Origin: Candidatus Sabulitectum sp.
GTDB lineage: Bacteria; Fermentibacterota; Fermentibacteria; Fermentibacterales; JCC-6
Assembly: GCA_023139045.1 (NCBI GenBank)
Contig: JAGLOJ010000082.1
Coordinates: 25,868-89,867 of the forward strand
Length of the DNA stretch: 64,000 nt
Reading direction: 5' to 3'
The notes beneath the pieces were generated by a model. It was not told the DNA's origin. It saw nothing but the letters and a program-made list of their open reading frames with translations, and searched no databases. Made by a program: the position numbers and the translations under genes. Position 1 is the stretch's first letter. The number at the start of each line of letters is the position of its first letter. Below, one piece after another: positions 41,853-49,814 of the stretch.

Positions 41853-41884
41853 GGAAACGGAGATCGCTGTACGATCCCCGTTCC
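41853..41884 (-). terminator. Hairpin after the 41903-42232 lipoprotein gene
   Basis: Imperfect long arms (GGAAACGGAGATCG against CGATCCCCGTTCC) around CTGTA. No strong T-run on the minus strand, so it could instead be an mRNA-stabilising stem. Confidence 0.5.
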
Positions 41885-41902
41885 CTGCTCTCGGTCGCGT
41901 TT

Positions 41903-42232
41903 CTAGTGGCAAATATCGGCAAACTCAATGCGCCAGTTGTATCCATCGGAGCCGATCTCGACTTCCCAGAGTATGTATTCATCTCCGTCTTCGTCAACTG
42001 CCATAATGTCGTAATTACCGGGAGAGACCTTTAATGTTATCTCATCTCCAGGTTTAAGTATTTCGTGGATGAGATTGTTGCTCCAGTCTTCATCGACTGA
42101 AGGATCGATGTAGATCTCTTCGATGTCCCAGGCGCCAAGGTCGTTAGTAATCTTTACAGGAACATTGCCACCGCAGCCCGATATCAGAGTTGCGATAAGT
42201 GCTACCGTAAGCAGAGCCGTAACCTTCTTCAT
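41903..42232 (-). CDS. Small lipoprotein with one DEDGDTYT-type domain
   Basis: 109 residues from the ATG at 42232 (GGAGGAA upstream; a start at 42244 is less likely). Lipobox LISGC with C20. One domain copy fills residues 24-107: VKITNDLGAWDIEEIYIDPS, then DEDWSNNL, LKPGDEITLKVSPGNYDIMAV, DEDGDEYILWEVEIGSDGYNW and a closing FADI. It is the same size as the 40415-40744 protein; the two are separate single-domain paralogues. Confidence 0.8.
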   Translation of the reverse strand: MKKVTALLTVALIATLISGCGGNVPVKITNDLGAWDIEEIYIDPSVDEDWSNNLIHEILKPGDEITLKVSPGNYDIMAVDEDGDEYILWEVEIGSDGYNWRIEFADICH

Positions 42233-42329
42233 TATTTCCTCCATTTGAAAAAAACAGAATCAACCACTGAACCGGCACAGGTAACATTAACACGTAGAAT
42301 AAGGCAGAGACAGATACAGGTAAACCCCG

Positions 42330-43286
42330 TTACGGGATGAATCGATCAAGATCGTTCATTGTGATATCCCAGCCGCTGACCTCTTCTGAGATGGTCACTC
42401 CCAATCTGGTGTATGTGTCATTGTCTTCATCCACCACTCTGATGTCATAAGTGCCGGGGTCCAGCAGCAGTGAGTACTGTTCCTTAGGCTCGATTCCAGA
42501 AGCAATCAGATGATTCCTGCTCCAGTTGGTGTCTGTAGAATTTCTGTGATAAACACCTGTGATAATCCAGTCATCAAGGGCATTGCAGAGAACCAGTCTG
42601 CTGCTGCCGGTACCCGACTCTTCAAGAGGAGTCATAATGTAATCTCTTGTAATTTCCCAGCCGTAGTTTAACCGGTTATGGGTAATCGCAGTTGTTGCGC
42701 AGGTGTACTTGTTCCTCAGGTTGTCCTCTGCAGTGAGGAGGTAAAAACCCGGGTTGACCCGAACGTTCAGTGTTCTGCCGGGCCAGAGAATGAAGGCTCC
42801 AAGTCTGTCTGGACTGCTCTCCGGGTTTTCTTCTTCAGCTGCAACATTGAGCCAGTAAACATCTTTTTCCCGAAGGGCGTTTGTGATTCTGATAGTGCCT
42901 GTTCCTGAACCGGCCCAGTATTCTCCACCTGATTCAACAGTTTCTTCAAACACTGCACGGTTTGCCATGGATAATTCGATTTGCAGGGTCTCTGTAGAGT
43001 CGGTGATTGTCAATCCGGAATTGTAAATGCCGCCATCCAGGTCGATTGCTTCGATTGTTGAACTGCCGCGGGGAATGGTGATCTGGATGGCTTCACCAGG
43101 CCTGAGCTGATGTTCAAGATGGTTTATGGTATCGCTTGCGAGATAGATTTCGCTCAATGTTATATCCGGCAAGCCGTTTATAACTCTGAGCGATGTTTCT
43201 TTCTGTATATCAGGCTTGTAGAGCAGTGCAAGCATCACTGCTGCAATAGTGCAGGAAAGTAGAATAATGTACTTAGTTCGGCTCAT
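42330..43286 (-). CDS. Membrane-anchored protein with three divergent DEDGDTYT-type domains
   Basis: 318 residues. The N-terminal helix (IILLSCTIAAVMLALLY) has no lipobox at its end and probably stays as an anchor. Three domain copies: about 32-108 (acidic loop replaced by DLDGGIY), 131-217 (loop replaced by DNLRNKYT) and 230-314 (DEDNDTYT intact). The PG turn and the N-x-L start survive in all, e.g. RVINGLPD, RITNALRE, VLCNALDD. This shows the fold tolerates loss of the Asp-rich loop. The ATG overlaps the end of the next gene upstream by 14 bases, so the two are coupled. Confidence 0.75.
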   Translation of the reverse strand: MSRTKYIILLSCTIAAVMLALLYKPDIQKETSLRVINGLPDITLSEIYLASDTINHLEHQLRPGEAIQITIPRGSSTIEAIDLDGGIYNSGLTITDSTETLQIELSMANRAVFEETVESGGEYWAGSGTGTIRITNALREKDVYWLNVAAEEENPESSPDRLGAFILWPGRTLNVRVNPGFYLLTAEDNLRNKYTCATTAITHNRLNYGWEITRDYIMTPLEESGTGSSRLVLCNALDDWIITGVYHRNSTDTNWSRNHLIASGIEPKEQYSLLLDPGTYDIRVVDEDNDTYTRLGVTISEEVSGWDITMNDLDRFIP

Positions 43287-44049
43287 CGAGATCCAGAACT
43301 GTTACTTGCCAGAGCACCCCATGATCATCCAGTTCCACCTGCCACAGGGTATATGTGTTCCCGTCGGAATCCACCAGTCGGATGTCGTAAACACCTTCAC
43401 CCAGCAGGATCTTCATTTCCGCACCACTGGTGAGAATGCTCGATCCCAGCCTGTCATTGCCCCATGAATCACTCTCGCTGGAAGAGCAGTACACATTCCA
43501 TATGGAAAGGTGCTCAAGATTGTTTCGGAGTGCGAATTCGCAGTTTCCGGTACCTGTTGAAATGCTGGCAGGTGATGGTGTTATGAATGAATCTGGACCG
43601 ACATCTGGAGTTCCCTCCATAATTTCACTGAGAAATTCATTCAGAGTTGGTACAAGATTCAGCTTCCACCGCTGGTTTTCCCTGACAAATTGATAAGATA
43701 CGATCCGGTTGCCCTGACCGGAAAGCAGATATGCTTTTTCATTTCTGAATTCAATGGAAATCACAGTTTCTGAGAATGCAAGCAGATCAGTATCTGAAAC
43801 AAGCGAGGCAAGCAGTTCTTCTCCCCGGTTGTCAAAGGGAACTCCAACCTCAGTGTAAATCCCGGCAATTTCATTAAGAAGCTGATTGGTGTTGTCTGAA
43901 AGACATCTGGAAAGGCCATGCCAGTTTTCCTCGGTGGCGTTTTCCATAAGGGCATTATAGCTTTCAACCACTTCCTTCTGATCACTGCTCCAACCGATGC
44001 ATGCAACTGTCAGCAAGAAAAGAGCAGAAATCACAAGTTCTTTTTTCAA
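43273..44049 (-). CDS. Lipoprotein with unique N-terminal domain and one DEDGDTYT-type domain
   Basis: 258 residues, TTG start preceded by AAGGAGAGG. Lipobox LTVAC with C17. Residues about 22-145 form a domain absent from the other members (helical EVVESYNALMENATEENW, then beta strands ISIEFRNEKAYLLSGQGNR and VRENQRWKLNLV), resembling the NTF2-like/DUF4878 type of small lipoproteins. A Pro/Ser/Thr linker (155-168) leads to one repeat domain (169-255) with DSDGNTYTLW. First gene of the minus-strand cluster, sharing its upstream region with the diguanylate cyclase gene. Confidence 0.75.
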   Translation of the reverse strand: MKKELVISALFLLTVACIGWSSDQKEVVESYNALMENATEENWHGLSRCLSDNTNQLLNEIAGIYTEVGVPFDNRGEELLASLVSDTDLLAFSETVISIEFRNEKAYLLSGQGNRIVSYQFVRENQRWKLNLVPTLNEFLSEIMEGTPDVGPDSFITPSPASISTGTGNCEFALRNNLEHLSIWNVYCSSSESDSWGNDRLGSSILTSGAEMKILLGEGVYDIRLVDSDGNTYTLWQVELDDHGVLWQVTVLDLDEPN

Positions 44050-44141
44050 AGCAAACTCCTCTCCTTGTTTGTTTCTTTCAGGACTCTACCCGTTTGAAGT
44101 CAGCGGGTCAACATCCACCTGTTGATTTTTTCCCTTATCGG

Positions 44142-44160
44142 TTATTATCGGTGATAATAA
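44142..44160. promoter_or_regulatory. Perfect palindrome upstream of the diguanylate cyclase gene
   Basis: TTATTATC-GGT-GATAATAA, with eight-base perfect arms, ends 20 bases before the ATG and lies in the shared divergent region with the lipoprotein cluster. AT-rich arms with a three-base centre suit a dimeric repressor site; an RNA hairpin is the alternative. Confidence 0.45.
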
Positions 44161-44180
44161 ATGAGTAACCGGAGGAGTTT

Positions 44181-45041
44181 ATGGAGAGTGTTTCGTTTCC
44201 CCGAATGGTAGAGCTTGATACAGTTACAGGTCTTCCACCGAGGAAGATACTGGATCATGATCTGCCAGTGCTTCTAAGGTCTATGGGTACAGCCAGCCTG
44301 CCTATGTGTTCCATAATGATAGACATTGATCATTTTAAGAAATTCAATGACAAATACGGTCATGACACTGGTGATCTGGTTCTGCGCCATGTTTCATCTC
44401 TTATTAGGAAAGCGGTAAGGTTTCGCGGGGAAGCATACAGGTACGGCGGGGAAGAAATTACCGTACTGATGCTTAACACTAATGGAGTTGAGGGGCTGGC
44501 CACAGCAGAGAGAATTCGCCTTGTTGTGGAAAATTCAGAGGTAATGGCAACGGTAGATAGACAGGAAGAGCCACTTTCTGTTCGGATATCTCTTGGAGTG
44601 GCATCAACTGACACGGTTGACGGTTCAGCACTTCTTGTTTCTTCCGATCGGGCTTTGTACAATGCAAAATCCAATGGCAGGAATCAGGCAATTCTCTTCA
44701 GAAGCGACAGGAAGCAGGCAGTTACCACCACCATTATTGACGTTCACTTCCCATCCAGGTCTGCAATTATCGGCGGCAACTACATACTCCTGAAAAAGTG
44801 GTTCAGTTACAGCAATCCCACCGAAATTGAGGCCAGAGAGATCAAGGACCCCAACACAGACAGCAGTGAATTTGCCGAAGGTCCCCTACCCCCTTACGGT
44901 CTGGTTGAGGCAGAAATACGAGGCAGGGTGAGTGCAATTGAGCGTCGCGGGAACCACACGCACTTTAAATTCGAGGTTAAGAGCTACATCATCGATCTTA
45001 TGTTCAAGTATATTCAGGACACTCTCAATGCCCACCATTAG
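44181..45041 (+). CDS. GGDEF diguanylate cyclase with unrecognised C-terminal domain
   Basis: 286 residues; GGAGGAG precedes the ATG. The GGDEF domain (about 8-175) has the substrate pieces DIDHFKKFNDKYGHDTGD and the active-site motif GGEEI at 89-93 (the family usually has GGDEF or GGEEF; the Ile is conservative). It should make c-di-GMP from GTP. There is no recognisable inhibitory RxxD site just before GGEEI (sequence there is GEAYRYGGEEI). Residues about 180-286 form an extra domain that I cannot place; its strand pattern (AEIRGRVSAIERRGNHTHFKFEV) faintly recalls PilZ. It overlaps the downstream amidohydrolase gene by 14 bases. Confidence 0.85.
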   Translation: MESVSFPRMVELDTVTGLPPRKILDHDLPVLLRSMGTASLPMCSIMIDIDHFKKFNDKYGHDTGDLVLRHVSSLIRKAVRFRGEAYRYGGEEITVLMLNTNGVEGLATAERIRLVVENSEVMATVDRQEEPLSVRISLGVASTDTVDGSALLVSSDRALYNAKSNGRNQAILFRSDRKQAVTTTIIDVHFPSRSAIIGGNYILLKKWFSYSNPTEIEAREIKDPNTDSSEFAEGPLPPYGLVEAEIRGRVSAIERRGNHTHFKFEVKSYIIDLMFKYIQDTLNAHH

Positions 45042-46482
45042 GTGCCGTTCTCTCTGGACGGGAACGGGTTCCTGTCTTTCCCATGTTGCTGTTCATATTG
45101 ATGATTGCGGAATGATAACAACCATTGAGAAATGCCATTCAGCCGTTTTTGATTACAATTTTGCAATGCCTTCGTTTGTGGATGCTCATGTTCATTGTAC
45201 ATGGATGGTTGCGAAGGAAGCGTCGCTTGATCTTTCCCGGGTCAGGTCTTCTGACGAGTTTCTTTCTCTTGTTCACTCGGCAGTTGTTTGCGCCGGGCAC
45301 CGGATTGTTCGAGGCGAGTCTTTTGATGAAAGCGACTGGACAAATTCAGATTTACCGACTCTGTCGCAGCTTGATTCTGTTACAGGCAATGTTCCGGTCT
45401 TTCTTAGACGTGTGTGCGGTCATGCTGCTCTGGTCAATTCAGCAATGCTTCGTCTGATGGTGATGGTGATGGATCCGGACATGTCCGGTGTTAACAAATC
45501 AACCGGTGTTTTGAAAGAGTGGCCGGTATTGAACTTTGAAAAGATGTTTCCCCTGCCGGACGAGGTTCTGGTTGATGCCGCTTCCAGGGTTCAATCAATG
45601 ATATACAGCAAGGGAGTTACTGCAGTACGCACCTTTGAGTCTGTACATAACACAGAATCAGTTCAGGATCTTTATCCGGGGCTCGATGTATCGGTAACAG
45701 TTATTGTAGATAATTTTGAGGAGCTTCCTGCATTGGATTTTCCTTTGAAAGTGGTTAAACTCTTCCTGGATGGCGCTTTCGGTGCAGGGAATGCCGCTCT
45801 TCTGCATCCGTATGCTGATGGCTCGGTGGGAGATTTACATTACACTGATGAAGAGCTGCTTGCCTTGTTTGTTCGTTGTGGTAAAACAGGGCATTCTGTT
45901 GCAGCTCACGCTATTGGCGGAGAAGCTCTCCGGCAGCTCGACCGAGTTTCCAATGAGGCTTTCAGACTTCTTGGCAACGGGTTTAACGTACGGATTGAAC
46001 ATGCAGAGGATCTTTTGAGCGCCTGGCCTGGAACATGGAATCCAGAGTACCACATTTTCAGTATGCAGCCCAATTTTGTGGAGAGATGGCAGCGGCCCGA
46101 AGGAATGTATGACAGGATTCTTCCTCTGGAGCAGTCTTTTCTGCTCAATCCATTCAGAACCGTGCTTGATGCGGGTTTTCGACTTGGTTTCGGAAGCGAC
46201 TGCATGCCTCTTGATCCTCTTTATGGGCTCAGAGGAGCGGTTCAGCACAGGAACAGCAGCGAATCTCTCTCCATGGAAGAAGCACTTTATGCGTATACTC
46301 TTGATGCCGCTTTCATCTCGGGACTTAGCCAGCTGGCTATCCCCCTTGGCAGAGGTAGAACTGCTGATATGGTTTTTCTCTCAGGTACTCCTTTTGAGGG
46401 GCTTGAAGGTATTACGGTTGAAGCTACAATGAAAAATGGCAATATTGTCTTTGAGAATAATGTATCTGTGGAGGGAATTTGA
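45028..46482 (+). CDS. Amidohydrolase family 3 metal-dependent hydrolase
   Basis: 484 residues from the ATG at 45028 (CAGGA upstream); the frame is open further up inside the GGDEF gene. TIM-barrel amidohydrolase of the YtcJ-like branch. Visible marks: metal motif HVH in FVDAHVHCTWM, GHAALVNSAML, KLFLDGAFGAGNAALLHPY (the lysine position of family 3), HAIGGEAL, RIEHAEDL, SMQPNFVERW and the late FGSDCMPLDP aspartate. The family hydrolyses N-acyl or cyclic amide bonds; the natural substrate is unknown. First member of an overlapping chain with nadC, coaX, coaC and mtnA; only 1 base overlaps nadC. Confidence 0.85.
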   Translation: MPTIRCRSLWTGTGSCLSHVAVHIDDCGMITTIEKCHSAVFDYNFAMPSFVDAHVHCTWMVAKEASLDLSRVRSSDEFLSLVHSAVVCAGHRIVRGESFDESDWTNSDLPTLSQLDSVTGNVPVFLRRVCGHAALVNSAMLRLMVMVMDPDMSGVNKSTGVLKEWPVLNFEKMFPLPDEVLVDAASRVQSMIYSKGVTAVRTFESVHNTESVQDLYPGLDVSVTVIVDNFEELPALDFPLKVVKLFLDGAFGAGNAALLHPYADGSVGDLHYTDEELLALFVRCGKTGHSVAAHAIGGEALRQLDRVSNEAFRLLGNGFNVRIEHAEDLLSAWPGTWNPEYHIFSMQPNFVERWQRPEGMYDRILPLEQSFLLNPFRTVLDAGFRLGFGSDCMPLDPLYGLRGAVQHRNSSESLSMEEALYAYTLDAAFISGLSQLAIPLGRGRTADMVFLSGTPFEGLEGITVEATMKNGNIVFENNVSVEGI

Positions 46483-47363
46483 TGTGCACCATGGACTGGA
46501 CTGACCCATTTGCAGTTGTGAAAGTATTAATAGAAAATGCCCTTATTGAGGACGAAGCGCTTGATGATGCAGCTTCCTGGGCTATCGGGGAGTTCGGTGA
46601 TGTACCGGTGACATGCCATGTAAACCCAAGAGAAAACATTGTGGTGGCTGGTATTGATCTGGCCGCTGTTGTGTTTTCCATGCTGCCTGGAGGAGTTCGA
46701 GTTGAGAGGTTTGTTGAAGAAGGTCAGAGCATTCGTGCGGGAGAGAGGATGGCCAGCATTCATGGCCCTGCTGCTGCTGTTTTGCGCGGGGAAAGGGTCT
46801 TCCTGAATATTCTTGGCCGATTGTGCGGGATTGCTTCCACAACTCATGAATTTGTCAGTGCTTGCACCGGTACCGATGTGGAGATACTTGACACAAGAAA
46901 GACTACGCCGGGAATGAGAGCTCTTGAGAAGTATGCAGTTCGGATGGGGGGTGGAGTAAACCACCGGTTCTCACTGGCCGAGATGGCAATGCTCAAGGAT
47001 AATCACCTGGCGGCGATTGGCGGCGTGGGAAATCTTCTTCCCGTAATTGGCAAATTACGTGATCTCGGTGTTCCCATTGAAGTAGAGGTTGATTCTCTGG
47101 AGCAGCTTAGAGTCGTTGTTCCTCTTTTGCCCGATCGAATACTGCTTGACAACATGTCTGCAGATCAGCTCCGTTGCGCTGTTTCATTTTCGGAATGTTC
47201 AGATATTTACCTGGAAGCTTCCGGTGGAATTACACTGGAAACAGTAAGAGCAGTTGCTGAAACTGGAGTGAATGGTATTTCAGTAGGCATGCTCACTCAT
47301 TCTATGAAATCGTCTGATATTGGTCTTGACTGGTATTACGATTTCCCAAAGGAGCCTGTATGA
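46482..47363 (+). CDS. nadC: Nicotinate-nucleotide pyrophosphorylase (carboxylating) NadC
   Basis: 293 residues from the ATG at 46482, which has GGAGGG at good spacing. It converts quinolinate and PRPP to nicotinate mononucleotide, CO2 and PPi in de novo NAD synthesis. Family hallmarks: LNILGRLCGIAS, ILDTRKTTPGMRALEKYAVRMGGGVNHR (substrate-binding Arg, Lys and His), LKDNHL, and the barrel end EASGGITLETVRAVAETGVNGISVG. Normal length. It overlaps the amidohydrolase stop (TGATG) and the coaX start (ATGA). nadA/nadB are not in the window. Confidence 0.96.
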   Translation: MCTMDWTDPFAVVKVLIENALIEDEALDDAASWAIGEFGDVPVTCHVNPRENIVVAGIDLAAVVFSMLPGGVRVERFVEEGQSIRAGERMASIHGPAAAVLRGERVFLNILGRLCGIASTTHEFVSACTGTDVEILDTRKTTPGMRALEKYAVRMGGGVNHRFSLAEMAMLKDNHLAAIGGVGNLLPVIGKLRDLGVPIEVEVDSLEQLRVVVPLLPDRILLDNMSADQLRCAVSFSECSDIYLEASGGITLETVRAVAETGVNGISVGMLTHSMKSSDIGLDWYYDFPKEPV

Positions 47364-48127
47364 GAAGGCTTGCTATTGATGTTGGAAACACGAAAACAGC
47401 AATTGCTCTTTTTGAGCAGAAAAATCTTCTGGGGCAGTGGAGGATCAGAACTCAGCGGTGGACTGCCGATGAACTCAGAATACTCACCGGAGCTTTGCTT
47501 GCGAGTGAAGGTTTTTCTGCGCCTGATGATATGGCATTTGCCTGTGTGGTTCCCCAGGTGCGCCATACTGTGATCAACATGTGTGAGAAATGGTTGGATC
47601 TTACACCTGTAAATGTATCCTGTTCCACTGCGGGAATTGAACTTGGTTACAGGTATCCCCATGAAATAGGCCCCGACAGGCTTGCCAACGCAGTTGCGGC
47701 TGTTATGTGCGGCAGGTTGCCTGCCATTGTGGCGGATTTCGGCACGGCTACCACTTTCGATGTGATTGACAGCCAGGGCAGGTATCAGGGAGGTGCAATC
47801 AGCCCGGGAGTGGGTACATCAGCCGGTGAGCTGTTCAAGAAAGCCGAGAGATTGAACCCCATAGATCTCGTATTCCCGGAGTGCGTTGTAGGAAGAACTA
47901 CCGCCGACGCAATCAGATCAGGTGTTCTTTTCGGTGCAGTTGGTGCTGCGGATCACATTATTGACCTTATTTCCTCCGAACTCGACTCTGCTCCGGAACT
48001 CTGGGCCACCGGAGGGTGGGGGAAAGCCCTTGGCAGTAAGTGCAGACACAATTTTAGAATTTGTCCCGAACTCACTTTGCTTGGCATTAACGAGATTGGG
48101 CATAAAAACAGAGAGGAGGTCAACTGA
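47360..48127 (+). CDS. coaX: Type III pantothenate kinase CoaX
   Basis: 255 residues; AAAGGAG precedes the ATG. It phosphorylates pantothenate, the first step to coenzyme A. ASKHA-fold marks: the phosphate-1 loop LAIDVGNTKTAIALF at the N-terminus, GPDRLANAVAA near 110, the catalytic FGTATTFDVID near 127-137 and QGGAISPGVGTSAGELFKKAERL. It overlaps nadC by 4 bases and coaC by 1 base, so CoA and NAD cofactor genes are translated as one unit. Confidence 0.95.
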   Translation: MRRLAIDVGNTKTAIALFEQKNLLGQWRIRTQRWTADELRILTGALLASEGFSAPDDMAFACVVPQVRHTVINMCEKWLDLTPVNVSCSTAGIELGYRYPHEIGPDRLANAVAAVMCGRLPAIVADFGTATTFDVIDSQGRYQGGAISPGVGTSAGELFKKAERLNPIDLVFPECVVGRTTADAIRSGVLFGAVGAADHIIDLISSELDSAPELWATGGWGKALGSKCRHNFRICPELTLLGINEIGHKNREEVN

Positions 48128-48675
48128 TGGCGGAGATTCTTCTGGGTGTAACCGGTGGAGCTGCAGCGTTCAAAGCGGTGAGTCTCGCCTCTCTCCTGAG
48201 AAAATCAGGACATACGGTAAACAGTATTCTTACCGGGGCGGCTACTGAATTTATCACTCGAACTCAGCTTTCTGCTGTATCCGGAATGCCATGTTTTACT
48301 GATTTATTTTCTTCCCGACCAACTGATTTCATTCCACACATTGCCCTTACCGACAATGTGGATCTGCTCATTGTAGCCCCGGCTACAGCTCACTTCATAG
48401 CGAGGGCGGCTCATGGTCTTGCTGACGATCTGCTCACTTCTGCTTTTCTTGCCTGTGCTGCACCGGTACTGATAGCTCCGGCAATGAATACACGAATGTG
48501 GAATAATCCTGCAGTTCAGGCCAATGTTGAGATACTTTTATCCAGAGGAATCAGGTTTGCCGGACCCGTTTCAGGCAAACTTGCCTGTGGAACCACCGGT
48601 GATGGGCGAATGATGGAGCCTGTGGATATTGCCGGGCTCTGCAGCGGAATTCTGAAGAGCGGGGGTTTCTTGTGA
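48127..48675 (+). CDS. coaC: Stand-alone phosphopantothenoylcysteine decarboxylase (CoaC part of CoaBC)
   Basis: 182 residues. FMN-dependent decarboxylation of phosphopantothenoylcysteine in CoA synthesis. HFCD-family features: LLGVTGGAAAFKAVSLASLLRKSGHTV at the N-terminus, the HIALT catalytic-histidine segment, APATAHFIARAAHGLADDLLTS and the substrate-clamp PAMNTRMW followed by the GKLACGTTGDGRM flap with its cysteine. Most bacteria have this fused to the synthetase CoaB (~400 residues in total). Here the protein ends straight after the flavoprotein domain, and the next gene is not coaB, so CoaB must be elsewhere. Overlaps: TGATG with coaX, GTGA with the next gene. Confidence 0.9.
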   Translation: MAEILLGVTGGAAAFKAVSLASLLRKSGHTVNSILTGAATEFITRTQLSAVSGMPCFTDLFSSRPTDFIPHIALTDNVDLLIVAPATAHFIARAAHGLADDLLTSAFLACAAPVLIAPAMNTRMWNNPAVQANVEILLSRGIRFAGPVSGKLACGTTGDGRMMEPVDIAGLCSGILKSGGFL

Positions 48676-49685
48676 AGCCTGTTCCAACCCTGGCGTGGCG
48701 TGGTGACCACCTGCTGTTACTGGATCAGAGACTCCTTCCGGCTGAAGAGGTCTATCTTGAGTGCCGGTCAACGCAGGAGCTTGCAGCAGCAATAAAGACA
48801 CTTGCAGTGAGAGGGGCTCCAGCCATTGGTATAGCCGCAGCTTACGGTGCTGTTATTGCCGCAATGGAAACCCCGGAATCGATTGGTTTCCTTGACGATT
48901 GTGGTGGTTTGCTTGACGTACTGGCCTCTACAAGACCCACTGCTGTAAATCTGTTCCACTGCCTGGATATTCAGAGGAAAATTCTTTTTTCATCACATTC
49001 AAAGGCGATAGCTGTAGACCGACTTTTAAGCAGTGCACATCTGCTTTTCAAGGAAGACCTGGAGGCAAGCAGGGCCATGGGTCGGTTTGGCGCTGATCTG
49101 CTTCCTGACGCGTGTACTGTGCTTACCCACTGCAACGCAGGCGGCCTGGCAACCGCCGGTCTGGGCACGGCACTCTCTGTTATCTACGAAGCGCATTCCA
49201 GGGGGATTCTCTCCGGAGTCTATGCTGATGAGACAAGACCGCTTCTGCAGGGGGCAAGACTTACTTCCTGGGAATTGCAGAAAGCAGGGATTCCAGTGAG
49301 GGTTCTGCCGGATTCCGCCGCAGCTTCTCTACTTCAGAGCGGGGCTGTTGATGTGGTGATAACAGGTGCCGACAGAGTGGCAATGAACGGTGATTCAGCA
49401 AACAAGATAGGAACTTATTCCATTGCGCTGGCGGCTTTTGAAGCTGGAGTTCCATTTTACATTGTGGCTCCGGTTTCCACATTTGATCCCAAGTCACCGG
49501 ATGGAAGCCATATAGAGATTGAGGAAAGAGGAAGGGAAGAACTGGCAGTTATGGGAGGCAGGAAGATTCTTCCAGATGGGGTTAAGGTTTATAATCCAGC
49601 ATTTGATGTTACCCCCGTGAGGTTTATTACTTCCATTATCTGTGAGCGGGGAGTAGTTTCAGCCCCGAACGAAATTGAATGGTGA
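48672..49685 (+). CDS. mtnA: S-methyl-5-thioribose-1-phosphate isomerase MtnA
   Basis: 337 residues, GTG start overlapping coaC by 4 bases. It isomerises methylthioribose-1-phosphate to the ribulose form in methionine salvage. The eIF2B-alpha/MtnA family is shown by LAVRGAPAIGIAAAYG, THCNAGGLATAGLGTALSV (catalytic Cys), DETRPLLQGARLTSWEL and ITGADRVAMNGDSANKIGTYSIAL (catalytic Asp). VYNPAFDVTP near the end is typical of true MtnA. Close relatives act on other 5-phosphosugars such as deoxyribose or ribose derivatives, so the exact substrate is slightly open. Last gene of the cofactor chain; a promoter starts directly after its stop. Confidence 0.92.
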   Translation: MKPVPTLAWRGDHLLLLDQRLLPAEEVYLECRSTQELAAAIKTLAVRGAPAIGIAAAYGAVIAAMETPESIGFLDDCGGLLDVLASTRPTAVNLFHCLDIQRKILFSSHSKAIAVDRLLSSAHLLFKEDLEASRAMGRFGADLLPDACTVLTHCNAGGLATAGLGTALSVIYEAHSRGILSGVYADETRPLLQGARLTSWELQKAGIPVRVLPDSAAASLLQSGAVDVVITGADRVAMNGDSANKIGTYSIALAAFEAGVPFYIVAPVSTFDPKSPDGSHIEIEERGREELAVMGGRKILPDGVKVYNPAFDVTPVRFITSIICERGVVSAPNEIEW

Positions 49686-49687
49686 GG

Positions 49688-49716
49688 TTGACACTGATAG
49701 AAGCATGCAATACTAT
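49688..49716 (+). promoter_or_regulatory. Sigma-70-type promoter of dnaK
   Basis: TTGACA (49688-49693), 17 bases, TACTAT (49711-49716) nearly matches the consensus. It lies immediately after the mtnA stop and about 100 bases before dnaK. Confidence 0.7.
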
Positions 49717-49814
49717 TTCAGCAATAGATTTGACGGCCTGAGTGCTCTGATAGATTTGTAATTGGGGTGCTGGTATGGGTATTTTGCAGACCAGGTTTTT
49801 ATTGGAGGGTGGAT

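Larger units (their letters stand above)
39692..44049 (-). repeat. Six-gene cluster built from one ~85-residue domain
   Basis: Eleven recognisable copies in six adjacent genes, in the arrangement 2-1-3-1-3-1 from left to right. The shared frame is N-x-L / W-x-I-x-x-IY / D-x-WG-x-x-x-L / PG / YDI-x-V-x-DEDGDTYT-x-W / DG-x-x-W-x-V-x-L-x-D-x-D. Confidence 0.85.

Noticed and set aside
49740-49746. GAGTGCT, a half-site of the CIRCE heat-shock operator before dnaK
   Set aside because: The matching half TTAGCACTC is absent, so HrcA control is not supported.
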